A stretch of 64,000 nucleotides of DNA from positions 10,289,952 through 10,353,951 of the forward strand of contig CM054145.1 of assembly GCA_028751875.1 (NCBI GenBank). Reading direction: 5' to 3'. The translations under genes and the position numbers were made by a program. Numbering within the stretch: position 1 is the stretch's first letter; each line of letters starts with the position of its first letter. The notes beneath the pieces were generated by a model. It had not been told where the DNA came from, ran no database searches, and saw only the letters and a list, made by a program, of their open reading frames with translations. Source of the stretch: Rapana venosa (Eukaryota; Mollusca; Gastropoda; Neogastropoda; Muricidae). This document shows positions 31,016-63,914 of this stretch, one piece after another.

Positions 31016-31410
31016 GCCAAAGAAGGAAGGTGGCAGGATGGTTAAGACGTTTGCCTGCTTAACAAGTAAACTGTGAGGTTCTGGGTTTGTTTCCCGGCCT
31101 CTTTAGCCTTTCTTCCCAGTTTGACGAAAAAAATCAAACGGAACGTCAAAGTCATTCAGATGAAACTATAAGCTGAGGCCCCATGTGCGAATGCAAGCAG
31201 AACACCTTGCACACAAGTTAAAACCTGTTCAGTCTCTGGGAAGACGGTGCCGGTAAAAACGGATGACAAAAATAAAAATGTATGCACACTGGTGTCATGT
31301 TTAGACATAATCCCTGAAGTTGGAATGTGGCTACCTTGGAGGTGGGCAAAAACGGCTGCACAAACTCTAACTATTGGTGAACCTCGGAGCTCTAGTTGAG
31401 AAACACTAAA
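31016..31410 (+). mobile_element. SINE-B head and core with a SINE-C tail
   Basis: Head GGTGGCAGGATGGTTAAGAC and GGTTCTGGGTTTGTTTCCC; core CAAAGTCATTCAGATGAAAC and CACCTTGCACACAAG; from about 31285 GCACACTGGTGTCATGTTTA, GACATAATCCCTGAAGTTGG and GGTGAACCTCGGAGCTCTAG, then an A-rich tail. Confidence 0.8.
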
Positions 31411-31599
31411 AAAAAATGCCCCCACTTCCAAAAGGCTATGGCCTATATGACTAAAAACATGTGAACCTGACTCTGTCACTACGTTCATCCAGTGCTATTC
31501 ATTCCCCTAATGCTTTGTACATGCTGCAATGATTTTTTGTCAGTAAACGTCGTCACAAACAGAAAATTTATGTCACTGATTATTTTTCAGTGTCTGTAC

Positions 31600-31685
31600 C
31601 TGTTTTTTGTGCCGGGCTGCTCCCAAAGCCCGCTGCTTCTGCAGTTTGTCCAGTTCTTTGGACACGTCGAGGTTCTGGATCAGAT
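31600..31685 (-). CDS. NUP205: NUP205 exon 5
   Basis: This is an 86-bp exon between acceptor CGTGCAG (ending 31686) and donor GTACAG (31599-31594). It encodes LIQNLDVSKELDKLQKQRAL and then GAARHKKQ, matching the helical segment of NUP205 with an I/L-D-V motif and a KLQ-x-x-R core. It is too short for an ORF scan and was found by colinearity and phase (2 nt in, phase 0 out). Confidence 0.92.
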
Positions 31686-31979
31686 CTGCACGATCAACAT
31701 CAATGATCAACATATCAACGATCAGTATATAAAAAAAAGAAATGTTAGTGGCCTATGTATGAGACTTTCTTTCTCTGGGACATTCAGGTAACCTTTAAAA
31801 AAAACTGCCCCCCCTCAAAAAAACAACAACACCACAAGTTTTCTTTACAGAAAGAATAGGGGGAAGGAAAGGGGAAAGTATCTGCATTAAGAAATGTTTC
31901 GAAAGCACTAAGAAGAAAATTGCTAAAAGAAACCCCTCTCCACCCAAACAAACCAAAACAAAAAACCCAAAACAAAACA

Positions 31980-32016
31980 CACCAGAAAACAAATCAACCA
32001 CACCCCTCCCCCCCCC

Positions 32017-32060
<44 letters not shown>

Positions 32061-32065
32061 ACACA
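31980..32065. repeat. Poly-C run of 43 bases in NUP205 intron 4
   Basis: 32018-32060 is an uninterrupted run of C, preceded by interrupted C runs. In the NUP205 transcript this would be a poly-G run. Confidence 0.95.
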
Positions 32066-32195
32066 CAAAAATAAACCCTGAACACACACAACCTAAAAAT
32101 TTTAAATAGACCCTGAAAGCACTTTCAACAAAAAGGCTAACCATCCCCAGATTACACTGAAAACAAAACTTGTTCTTCGTCAAATGCTCAGAGAG

Positions 32196-32465
32196 CAACT
32201 ATTGTTATCTGTTATATGAGTGAAAATGCCGTTAAAGTGCCTGATAAGTCAGGCCCAGCGCATCTGACTTCACCATAAGAGAGAATAGTTATCTTTTAAG
32301 TCTTTCTGGAAAAAAAGGCAGAAGAATGGACCAAGAGGGCAGAAAATTGACAAGAAGGTGACGGGAAGAAAAGAAACAAGGCAGAAGCAAAGAGAGTGAC
32401 AGAAAAGAGGAAAATTCTAGAATTTCCAGAAGGCGGGGATGCTATTTTTACTGACAGGCCCTCCA
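32196..32465 (+). repeat. Repeat R3 copy
   Basis: GAGAGCAACTATTGTTATCT, GTTATATGAGTGAAAATGCC, TTTCTGGAAAAAAAGGCAGA and AATTTCCAGAAGGCGGGGAT in the same order as at 15185-15480. It ends about 40 bp from the donor of NUP205 exon 4. Confidence 0.75.
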
Positions 32466-32507
32466 CAGCATCCTCATGGGAAACAAAAACCAGAACAAAC
32501 CCCTCAC

Positions 32508-32726
32508 CCAAAATTTTGTGGACGAGTTTTTCCTCCAGCAGCTGATTGGTGAAGTTGGTAATGAGGCGAACGAGGTCAGGACTCAGTCCCAGCGTCCACA
32601 TGTGCCCCTCTCGGGCCTGCAGCAGTGTCCGCAGAGCACAGACCAGGCTGCGCTGACCGTCGTAGAACAGAATCACCGCCACCAATCCTCTGGTCAGGCC
32701 TGGGTAGTTTGGTAACTGGTTCTCTC
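32508..32726 (-). CDS. NUP205: NUP205 exon 4
   Basis: The 219-bp exon runs from acceptor ACCCAG (ending 32727) to donor GTGAGG (32507-32502). It encodes NQLPNYPGLTRGLVAVILF, then a WTLGLSP motif and LLEEKLVHKIL. PGLTRGLVAV and W-T-L-x-L-S-P are signature stretches of NUP205. Phase is 2 nt in and 1 nt out; the last G joins AT of exon 5 to make Asp. Confidence 0.95.
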
Positions 32727-32884
32727 CTGGGTATTCCGATAAAATAATGAAGCCGTGAGTCACATATCCATTACTTCGAAGCCAAAAAATCTGTGATGGC
32801 AAGAGAAAGATTTGACATAATATAAATAGAAACCTAGAGCACAACTCCACAGTCTTCTGAGACTGAAGGCTGCCAATCAATATA

Positions 32885-32975
32885 AATAATAATAATATAT
32901 GGACTTTCTGTAGCGCTGAATCTTGTAAAGCATACAAATCAAAGCCGCTTGCATTCATATCATTCACACACATGT
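32885..32975 (-). mobile_element. Isolated LINE-type 3' tail
   Basis: AATAATAATATATGGACTTT, TAGCGCTGAATCTTGTAAAG and AAATCAAAGCCGCTTGCATT, the common tail in reverse. Confidence 0.7.
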
Positions 32976-32989
32976 GACTAGTCACTAAT

Positions 32990-33625
32990 AAGATTACCTG
33001 ATGTTAAATCGACATGTTAAAAATGACATGTATAAAATCATCAATACAATAACCTTTAACTTAAACACTTAAAAAAACAACAAAACAATCATGACTGCTT
33101 TTGCTATTGCCTTCATTTTTGAAAAAGTTAAATAGGAAGCCTCACACCTCTTTTCCCCAAATAAAAAGCAAAACAAAGTAAAACACAGACATTAATATCT
33201 TGGCCAAAAACTTACTAGAAGTTGATTAGTACAGAAAACTGCCACAGGAGCAAGAATCAACACAATCAAGAAAACTTTCCAAACAAAAATCACATGCTTG
33301 TGCTTACCTGGAAAGCAGCATGCATACAAGAAAAGAAGTCTGACTTTTACATATTAATTTTTGAAAGATTAGAGTTTCGACAAAACTAATTTCGAGATAT
33401 CTAGGCGTACCTCTGTCTTTCCAAGCGTTTAACTGAATCATCTTCTGCTCCCCCCCAACCAACTCCCTTCCCCGTTCTCCAAAACAAACCAACACTCTTC
33501 TCCAAACTTCTCTCCCTAAAAATACATCATGATCGTCACAATACATAAAGTATGCAAACATCACCACAAAACATTACCAGGGAGACGAGTCACGACTCAT
33601 ACTGTGTACAGTGTTACGATCTCCT
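32990..33625. other. Intron 3 sequence without recognised features
   Basis: AT-rich, with poly-A stretches and an 87-codon minus ORF (33304-33567) without motif. Nothing supports a gene. Confidence 0.4.
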
Positions 33626-33632
33626 CATTAAA

Positions 33633-34012
33633 TAATAATAATGTATGGAATTTATATAGCGCTGAATCTTGTAAAGCAACAAATCAAAGCGCTCAGATGA
33701 CATAATTTTTTTATATTATTTTTTTTATGCGAGTGTATGCGTTTTAAAAAATTTTGTCATCTGTTCCCACCGGCACACAATGGCCTACTCTTTCGAACAG
33801 CGGAATAGGATTTAACGTGTGTGCAAGATGTTCTGCATAAGTTCGCACATGGGGCCTCGGTTTATAGTCTCATCCGAAGGATTATGACATTCAGTTCGAT
33901 TTTTTGGTCAAACTGGGAAGAAAGGGCGAGGCTGGGAATCGAACCCAGAACCTCACGGTTTACTTTTTGGCAGGTCAAACGTCTTAACCATCCTGCCACC
34001 TTCCTTCTTTTC
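33633..34012 (-). mobile_element. Complete SINE-B copy (reference)
   Basis: Complement order: AATAATAATGTATGGAATTT, ATAGCGCTGAATCTTGTAAA, CACACAATGGCCTACTC, TCGGTTTATAGTCTCATCCG, AGGCTGGGAATCGAACCCAG (box B) and GTCTTAACCATCCTGCCACC (box A). It sits just outside the donor of NUP205 exon 3. Confidence 0.87.
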
Positions 34013-34040
34013 ACCTAGGCAGCCTCATGTTAAACCCTAC

Positions 34041-34212
34041 CTGCCATCAGGAGCTCCACAGCTGCCAGCTCATCCATGCCGAAAAGGTCTGAGACGATCA
34101 GAGCCTCGGAGACAAACTGCTGGGTGAAGCGCTGCTTGTTCTGCATCCCCTGCACCTGCAGCCCTTCTGTGGACGCTCTGTTCACCAGCTGTCTGGAGGT
34201 AGGATTTTTGGC
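34041..34212 (-). CDS. NUP205: NUP205 exon 3
   Basis: The exon lies between acceptor TTCTCAG (ending 34213) and donor GTAGGG (34040-34035), 172 bp, phase 0 in and phase 1 out. It encodes RASTEGLQVQGMQNKQRF and later SDLFGMDELAAVELLMAG. Both match the NUP205 pattern of a STEG motif followed by SDLF-x-x-x-ELAAVELL. A minus-strand SINE (33633-34012) begins only about 30 bp beyond the donor. Confidence 0.95.
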
Positions 34213-34442
34213 CTGAGAAGAAACCAGAAACGGTGATGTTATATATAAATTGTGGGACTGAAGAATACAGTGTCAAATGCGAACACAGTTTTCCTTCTTT
34301 TAACGATTTTGTCAGTTTCACACGCGACTAGATATGAACTGAATGAGTTTTCTTTTAGGGTTTAAATTATACGCCAATCTAGCTTAATTATGATTAAAAA
34401 GAAGAGACTTTGTCCATATTGAGCTTTTTAATTTCAAAATAT

Positions 34443-34713
34443 AAGGTAAGGTAAAGGAGTCCAAGGTCTTAGGGGAGCGAGGCGTCAGAGACCTCACTTC
34501 TCTAGGGCCAGCATATTGAGGGTGGCGCCCATCTCCTCTCACTCGCTGCTTTACCTTCCCTGACCCTAAAGAGGGCAGGTACCCATTTACAGCTGGGTGA
34601 ACTGTACTGAAGCCAAGGCGCACAAACGGTCACCCATCCAACTGGTAACCACGCTCGACGCTGCTTAACTTGGCTGGGGGAAAGCGAGTGCTCCGACCAC
34701 TGAGCTATCCCGT
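34443..34713 (-). mobile_element. tRNA/5S chimeric SINE
   Basis: Same plan as 28779-29075, with GGTAAGGTAAAGGAGTCC at the left and CCACTGAGCTATCCCG at the right end. A short internal deletion removes GGGGGAAC in the body. Confidence 0.85.
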
Positions 34714-34901
34714 TCAAAATATGCTGTGTTGAAAAAAAAAAGTAATTATCGTTATCTTGTGTTATTTTATTCTCCAACTTCCTGTACGAGCTATAAATAA
34801 AATTTCACAATTCTCAACATATAATCATGACTGTTGGACACATGACATATGCATATAAAAACCCAAACAAAATAACTACAAGGCAACAAAAAAAAAGAAG
34901 A

Positions 34902-35370
<469 letters not shown>

Positions 35371-35466
35371 CAATAGTGAACAAAATAGGGAGACCAGGAA
35401 AAAATATCATTTTAGTACGTTAGAATTGAGCACTGTCATTCACAGAAAAGGGAGAAAACCACTAAC

Positions 35467-35609
35467 AGGAGTTTTTAGGAGAGAGATGAAGTCGGGTTTG
35501 TGTTTGCGCAGCGCCAGCTCCAAATCGTGCACAGAGCCAGACTCCCGTTTGTAAACGGCAGAGTTCACCACATCCAGCAGGGCTCTGAATGGTGCCCATA
35601 CCCGGGCCC
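35467..35609 (-). CDS. NUP205: NUP205 exon 2 (N-terminal helical domain)
   Basis: The acceptor is TTTCAG ending at 35610 and the donor is GTTAGT at 35466-35461. The translation contains VWAPFRALLDVV followed by LRKHKPDFISLLKTP, which closely matches the most conserved N-terminal stretch of NUP205 (K-K-H-K-P-D-F-I-S-L). The exon is 143 bp, enters with 2 nt and leaves in phase 0. An ORF that continues past the donor is intron read-through. Confidence 0.95.
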
Positions 35610-35639
35610 CTGAAACTTCAATCATTCACACACATGTAC

Positions 35640-36890
35640 GCAGGCATCATTGCACATACACGCGCACACACGCATGCGTGCGCACACACACAAAGAGTGA
35701 CACACACTCACGCATGCATACATACAAGTACAACACACATACCTGCTTTAAAAAAAAAAAGCAGCTCCATGACACAGTAGCCAAGCAGGTACAAACAAAT
35801 CGAACTGTGAATAATTTTATCACAGCAGTTATGTTCTTTCTTAAATGTTGCATGCATGCATGGAGCTTACAAGAAACTTAACAACAGATGATTTAATCAA
35901 CATGAGGGGAGTACTTAAAAATGAAACTATTGATCACATTTTTGGCAAAGCTTCGATAAGAAGAGCATTTTCCTTCTTACACAATCTTAGTCGAAAGTAT
36001 ATGACTATGAACAAAATGTGTTGCACTGCCATTAATCACTTTACTGAGGCGACACTGACAGGATGAAAATGAACAAGGTAGAAAAATGAGAGAGATATAT
36101 ATAACGGAAAAAAGGAATTCCTAGGACATAATTTCCAGGTGGGGATGCTATTTGTACTGACACTAAGTGACAGGCACTCTGGCATTTCCATGGGGTAGCA
36201 CTTTCCACTGAAACTTAGGCCTACAGGCCTAATCTAGAAAATCAAATGGTCTGTAAATAAAGTGCCAAAACAAAATACCTAATTAATATATATTATATAA
36301 CGAATAGTCTGATTATGAAATTAAAAGATTCCTCACAAACAAAACAACAAAATGTCAAAAGTCAAAAGATATTATCCATCACCAAATCACAGGCTATTAT
36401 AGTATTATTTAAAGTATTATAATAGCATTATTAAAAAAAAAAAAAAGTTTGCCATGCTGCACTTTATTAAAACGCCACTTGTAAATGATGAAAAGCACAC
36501 CCATTTGATGCATTTCAATTTTCGACAATGAAAATTCAAGCAAAATGAAAATGTCATTTGCTCAGATTTCTCACAGTAGCATGGACACTACGTGATGTAA
36601 TACTTTTTGACCAGGGATGAAAAAGGGGGCTAAAATTAATATCAATTTATACAGTTCCATGCCTGTAGCCTAGGGAAGATGTGAGTCAATGTAACTGCCC
36701 CAGAGGCAGGGTGGGGAAAGAGCAGTGCAACTGAAACCACACTCTAACTTTTTTTCAGGTTCAGTTTACTAGTTTAATTCAAATAGATCTATGTCGGGGG
36801 ATTGTTTTGACTTGACTTCATTGTGACTTGACTTTGACTTGATTGTAAAACTGAAACCACACGGTTTCAATTTCACAAGTTTTCGTCTCC
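35640..36890. other. NUP205 intron 1, mostly unassigned
   Basis: CA/CG-rich start (35640-35725), then AT-rich sequence. 36060-36200 is a partial R3 copy (GGAATTCCTAGGACATAATT, TTCCAGGTGGGGATGC). Nothing else was recognised. Confidence 0.45.
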
Positions 36891-37041
36891 GATGCAAACA
36901 TTGCATGGCATCAGTGACAGTTCCTCTAGGTTTCCTGAAGCAATTAGATATGTTGCAATAAGATTCGCTCAGCACATGGCAGATATGTGCATGGAAATCT
37001 CACAACTTTGTATTCAACATCGGGAAAATGCGATTTCTTAC

Positions 37042-37075
37042 CAAAATTTACCGCCATGCCACCGGTGTCAGCCAT
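37042..37075 (-). CDS. NUP205: NUP205 exon 1, start codon and first 11 codons
   Basis: The exon encodes MADTGGMAVNF plus one base, then a strong donor GTAAGA (37041-37036). The AVN triplet and the residues after the splice (G-A-R-V-W) resemble the vertebrate start, where an AVN triplet is also followed shortly by a W-P motif. The exon ends in phase 1, and exon 2 opens with the two bases GG that complete a glycine codon, so the junction is consistent. The ATG lies in an AAGATGGC context typical of TISU/YY1 elements. No other in-frame ATG with a donor was seen in the 1.4 kb upstream of exon 2. The 5' UTR is probably short. Confidence 0.85.
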
Positions 37076-37120
37076 CTTGATTAGATACTTTTTTTTCCGC
37101 TAAGGAAAATGAGGATTGGA
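37067..37120 (-). promoter_or_regulatory. NUP205: Probable NUP205 core promoter/TISU start context
   Basis: The start codon is embedded in CAAGATGGCTGAC (37079-37067). This matches most of the TISU/YY1 consensus known from housekeeping genes with very short 5' UTRs. A CCAAT box in gene orientation lies at 37119-37115, about 40 bp upstream of the ATG, and an ETS-like GCGGAA at about 37101-37096. No TATA box at a fitting distance was recognised. The transcription start itself cannot be seen from sequence. Confidence 0.5.
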
Positions 37121-37139
37121 CGAATGGACAGAATTGTGG

Positions 37140-37158
37140 ATTTGTCCTTCCTTTGCCT

Positions 37159-37204
<46 letters not shown>

Positions 37205-37410
37205 CGTACGCGTACACGTACACGTACATGTACATGTATGCAGATACATATTGATGTTTTCTTTTACGGGTGGATGTTCACGTTGTCTACTGCTATTTAA
37301 ACAGTAGGCCTAACATTAAAAATTTTTTTTTTTTTTTACTATGGCAGAACTTTTCAGAGTAATGAACATTATTTTAATTATTTTCTGATGTTTTTTGTGG
37401 TGTTGCTTCA
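37140..37410. other. NUP205 upstream region
   Basis: A (TG)n/(CG)n/(TACACG) microsatellite at 37160-37240, then a poly-T run at 37321-37339 and AT-rich sequence up to the macrosatellite. No second gene on the other strand was recognised. Confidence 0.6.
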
Positions 37411-37487
37411 TTATTATTATTATTATTATTATAGTAGTAGTAGTAGTAGTAGTGTTGCTTTTCTTGATGTTGTGGTTGGTGGTGGTG

Positions 37488-59124
<21,637 letters not shown>

Positions 59125-59624
59125 NNNNNNNNNNNNNNNNNNNNNNNNNNNNNNNNNNNNNNNNNNNNNNNNNNNNNNNNNNNNNNNNNNNNNNNNNNNN
59201 NNNNNNNNNNNNNNNNNNNNNNNNNNNNNNNNNNNNNNNNNNNNNNNNNNNNNNNNNNNNNNNNNNNNNNNNNNNNNNNNNNNNNNNNNNNNNNNNNNNN
59301 NNNNNNNNNNNNNNNNNNNNNNNNNNNNNNNNNNNNNNNNNNNNNNNNNNNNNNNNNNNNNNNNNNNNNNNNNNNNNNNNNNNNNNNNNNNNNNNNNNNN
59401 NNNNNNNNNNNNNNNNNNNNNNNNNNNNNNNNNNNNNNNNNNNNNNNNNNNNNNNNNNNNNNNNNNNNNNNNNNNNNNNNNNNNNNNNNNNNNNNNNNNN
59501 NNNNNNNNNNNNNNNNNNNNNNNNNNNNNNNNNNNNNNNNNNNNNNNNNNNNNNNNNNNNNNNNNNNNNNNNNNNNNNNNNNNNNNNNNNNNNNNNNNNN
59601 NNNNNNNNNNNNNNNNNNNNNNNN
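59125..59624. other. Assembly gap, exactly 500 N
   Basis: A placeholder run of exactly 500 N. It interrupts the macrosatellite on its left and the LINE on its right, so further 5.4-kb units and the LINE 3' end may be hidden here. Confidence 0.95.
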
Positions 59625-62500
59625 GCTGCGGGATGTCAGCTTTTTCTTTTTGACGATGGTGAGAAGGGGTTCCTGTGGACCTGCCAGCCGTGTTATTTGA
59701 CTCTTGAAAAATTCGTTGGTCTTTCGTTTTCTCCAGGATATGCCCAGTAGTTTTCTATGGCATTTTGTTTCGAATGATGGATTCGCTTTGCTGTTTCAGC
59801 AGTCAATGTCCAGGTTTCACTTCGTACAGCAGGATCGACTGAATTAGGGCTTTGTAGAGCTTTAGTTTGATTGGGAAATGATCTCTTTACTTTTCCATAT
59901 GGTGGTGAGTTTTGTCAGGGAAGATGTTACCATGGCTATTTGACTTTGATTTCTGTCGTCGATCGCCCGTCCTTTGTGAGTGTAGCGCCGAGGTATTTAA
60001 AAGCGTCTACCTCACCCCCCAGTTGTTGGCCGGTTCATGTAAATTTTAGCGGTGCATTGCTCGTGCTTTCACAAGTACTTTACTTTTCTCCGAGCTCACC
60101 TCCATCCCATATGCTCCAGCTTGTTCTCAAGTCTGGGTCGTAAGATCTTGCAGCTCTGTGTTACTTCCGCCCATGAGGTCAATGTCATTGGCAAACCGTA
60201 AGTTGTTGAGGGGGTCTGCCGCCAATGGAGATGGTAGGGGGAAGTCATGGAGGGTTCTCTCATGATGTTTTCCAAGAACAGATTGAACAGGACTGGAGAT
60301 AACAGGCATCCTTGTCGGACCCCAACTGTGGTTTTGAAGTAGTCTCCGACCTGATTGTTCAAAAAGGACTGCACTGCTTGCAGTGTTGTATAGGGGCTTG
60401 AATGGTTTGCACTAGTCCTTCTTCAATGCCAAAATTTTGGGGACCTGCCACAGGCCTTCTTTGCCATACTCTGTCAAAAGCCTTCTTGAAGTCGATGAAG
60501 TTGTGGAACAGGTCTCTCTGATGTTGAAGATGTTTTTCCATCATGATTTTGGCAGTTAAAAATCTGTTCGATTGTGCTCCTGCCTGCCCTGAACCCAGCT
60601 TGTTCCTCTGCAAGGTGTTCTTCTGCCTCCTTCTTGAGTCGATTCAAAAAAACTTGAGATGATCTTCTGGCGGGCTGATGAGGCTGATTTGTTCTATATT
60701 TTGGCATTTGGCGTAAATTCCCCTTCTTGGGCAGGGTATGTTTGAGTGATTGTGTCCAGTCTGTGGGCCACTGTTTGGTCTCCCAAATCTTCTGACAGAT
60801 AGCTGTAACATATGGTGATGGCTGTTTCGCCACCATGCTTGAGCAGCTCTGCTGGTATATTGTCTGCTCCTGGGACTTTCCTACGGGTTTAAGCTGCGGA
60901 TGGCTTCTTCCACTTCTTCCCTCAGTATAGGTAATGGCGAGGGTGCTCTTGATGTTGCTGCTTTCTCTTCTATTATGCTCTTTGTCAGGTTGTATTGGGT
61001 AGTTGTAAGTTCTTGACAATATTCAGACCACCTGTTCAATGCAGCTGAGCTTTCTGTGGGGAAAGGTTTCCGGAGCTGCTTCAATGACTGATGATTTGGT
61101 TTGAAGTGGTTTTGTGGAGTTTCTTCAGGGTGTCGTATGCCTTTTTACTGTTGCCACTTTCATGTTTTTTTCGATCTCATCACATTGATCACTGTTTCCA
61201 CTTCTCTCTGGCCTTTAACATTGACTTCTTCACGAGATTGTTGGCCTCCCGGTATTCTTTAGGGTTGGAAGACCTGGTTGGTTTCAGTGCTCTTCTTGTA
61301 TCGCAGAGGTCCAAGATGTCATTGGTTAGTCCATGGCTGGTGTTTATTCCTCTGACGACCGAGTTACCTCCTCTGCTGTTCTCGGACTGCCTCATTGAAG
61401 TTGTTGGTGGAGGTCATTGATGTCATTGTCCAGGAGGGTTAATGCCGCAAAACGTCGCCAAGCTTAGCTTGGAAGATCCCCTCGACTTTCGGGAAATTCT
61501 TTTAGTTTGTCCATGTTTAAATTTGATACGTGGGTTTGCAGGGTGTTTGTTTTTCTTCAGCTTCATTTTGAATACCAGCAGCACAAGGTCGTGGTCACTG
61601 CCTATGTCAGCTCCAGGTTTGGTTCTTGTTCTGGCTCTGTTGATGCTGGATTTGAAGCGCCGTGGTGTTAAAATAATTCTATTTGGGTTATGGATCTTGG
61701 CCCTTTAGCGCATGCCAGGTTGTCTCCTTGACTGCTTGTGGGGGGGATAGAGGGTTATTGGCATGGTAAGTCTGTGGGTCAGGGAAACTCCAGCAGCGAA
61801 TCCCTGTCGTGGTCTCCAGTTCCAAGGGGGGACCAACTGTTCCGGCCATGGTTGTAGAGTCAGACTCCTACTTTGCGTTAAATCCCCTTGGATGATGATG
61901 ATGTCCTTCTTTTGGGTATTTTCCTTAATGGTCACTTCAAGATCTTCTAAAAAATTTTTCTACTTCTTCATCTGTATGGTCAGATGATGGTTTCATAGAT
62001 TTGTATGATGGTGATGTTCTTGGGCTTGGCCGACACCCGGATGCTGATAATCCTGCTGGAAGCCGGTGTAACAGCTGATAATGCAACCCCCCCTACTTCC
62101 TTTCTGACAATAAATGCCCCTCCATGTTGGTGATGTTTTTTCTTGGCCACTGTACCAGATCTTGTTGCCTTCTTCAGTCAATGTCTCACCAAATCTGTCC
62201 ATCTCACTTCTCCTAGTCCAATAATGTCCCAATTTATATCGGCTAAGTCATACTCTAGTTCTTTGATTTTTTCCGCACTGGTAGAGTGTACGGACGTTCC
62301 ATGTACCAATGGTGATTTGTTCTCTAGGGAGCTTAAGTAATGTTTAACTCCAGTAGCTGACTTGTCACTTCCACCTGTGTTGATCAATGGAAAGCGCGGT
62401 CGTTGGTAACCCGGGCCTCGACCGATCCGGTATCATTTCGGCTTTGCATTTGTCTTTCATGTTTTTTCTGGGGCTTAGGATATTCCTTGGTGGCGCCAAA
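59625..62500 (-). mobile_element. Decayed APE/RT non-LTR retrotransposon
   Basis: Read on the minus strand from about 62500. An APE-type endonuclease (about 62350-61400) shows VHGTSVHSTSAEKIKELEY, WDIIGLGEVRWT, KDIIIIQGDLTQ and ILDLCDTRRALK. A reverse transcriptase (about 61100-59625) shows [64 protein letters not shown] and LRFANDIDLMGGS. The frame changes many times. The catalytic F-A-D-D is F-A-N-D here. It belongs to the common marine-invertebrate APE/RT LINEs; the exact clade is not decided. The 3' end is lost in the gap. Confidence 0.9.
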
Positions 62501-62599
62501 TTTCCTCTCCAAGTCTCCATATGTTTTGGGTTTTTCTATTGGGGTTTTTCCCCCCCCACATGCGACAGGTTGTACTGGGTTACATGGATACCAGTAGCA

Positions 62600-62715
62600 G
62601 TAGCAGAGAACTTCTCTGACTGACCTGAACACACACATACACACAAACAAACACGTACACACGCGCGCGCACGCACCCCCCCCCCCCCCCCCACACACAC
62701 ACAACCATTTCAAAG
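62600..62715. repeat. CA/CG repeat with a 17-base poly-C run
   Basis: ACACACAC-rich tract with CGCGCG and a C run at 62676-62692. Confidence 0.9.
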
Positions 62716-62889
62716 CAGTGTTAAATACCATGAACACATCTTTACCCTGAAATAAAATTGAGATGACACATCAATACCAGCATTAAATTCCAGCCAATTC
62801 TTTCTTTCTTTTTTTCACTGCGTGAAAAAAAGTACCTTGAGACACCATGCATTTGTTCGGAAATTTTACACTTGTAATAAGAAGTGGAT

Positions 62890-63105
62890 TGGAGTTGAAG
62901 CTAACCCCCCAGAAACTTGGGTCTTAAATCAGAATATGCAGGACACAAACAGAAAATGATGTTCATTTCCTTTTCTGACTTGCAAAATGGACAAGATTTC
63001 TTCTGGGGGAAAATTGCAAAGCATGTACATTTGCATTAATAGGGAGAACATTAAATCTAGCTTGTGAGATGGCAACTCTAAAACATTAGGTTCCATGTCA
63101 GACAC
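62890..63105 (-). mobile_element. LINE C-terminal zinc-finger fragment
   Basis: The minus strand reads RFNVLPINAN, then (one frame on) CPFCKSEKEMNIIFCLCPAY and SDLRPKFLG. This resembles the C-P-x-C...H-x-x-x-x-C-P-x-Y-x-x-L-R end of Jockey/CR1-type ORF2 proteins, with one ligand altered. The same N-terminal piece recurs at 63915-64000. Confidence 0.7.
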
Positions 63106-63179
63106 GTACTTTTCTTTTCAAAAATGATTTTAAAAAGATCTGAAAGTCTATCTGAATTGTTTGGGTTTTGTTAATATGA

Positions 63180-63262
63180 TCTCTCTCTCTCTGCTCTCCT
63201 CTCGATTTCTCCTCTCATCACTCTCGTTTCTCTCACTCTACTCTCTCTCTCTCTCTCTTGCA
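63180..63262. repeat. (CT)n microsatellite
   Basis: Interrupted CTCTCT tract followed by CTTGCACATGTGCCAC, similar to the (CT)n plus GCACATGTG of the macrosatellite units. Confidence 0.85.
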
Positions 63263-63469
63263 CATGTGCCACTTCTGAAGGCGAACTAAAGGGCTGCAGT
63301 TAGATAAGCTGCTGCAAAATTTTTGCATTTTAGCTTCAAATGTCAGTTACTGCCTTCCAGCAACTGTAATAACTTTAAATGGCCCTGCTGATCCGACAAT
63401 GTGGTATGAGTTGGAAAGTCACTGGGAGAGCGGCACTTGTAGTCGACTTGGGAATGAAGCCAGCTGACA

Positions 63470-63880
63470 AGTCATGTCAACAGAAATAGGCGGACCCTGT
63501 GCTGAACCATGACTCATCCTTATTCCGTAAATTGCACAAAGCCCCCTTGCCAAATCCGTGGCGAACCTTCAAAGAAGCAACAACACCAAGGAAAGACAGG
63601 CAAGTCGCCACTGTTACAATGACAGTGCCGTGAAAGCTGTCTTGAGTGACATGGACTCCCTGCTCGATGTGGAAACGAAGAAAAACAAACCAGTGTGTAC
63701 ACAGAGCTGTGTTGTCAACAAGCAGTGAATGCCCTCGGTCACGAAAAACCAGTACCACTTGATCTACTGTAGTGATTCCAGCAACCAGACAGCAAGATCG
63801 GTGTGTCTTCTGAGGTGTCTGATGTGCAGAAGCGCAGACAGTTGGCTGCACAGTGGATGGCTTTGATACTGGAATTGTTA
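63470..63880 (-). pseudogene. Possible piggyBac-type transposase relic
   Basis: A 124-codon minus ORF (63477-63851) contains VVLVFRDRGHSLLVDN, then FVFLRFHIEQGVHVTQDSFH and GTV, and later FGKGALCNL. The order V-V-x-x-x-x-x-x-x-G-H-x-L-x-x-DN, a short helix and G-T-V recalls the piggyBac (DDE) core around its D-N-x-x-T-S motif, but the motif itself is altered. It is a fragment without visible terminal repeats. The call is tentative. Confidence 0.4.
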
Positions 63881-63914
63881 AACAGTAAATGGTGTCTACT
63901 CCTAACTGACCTAC

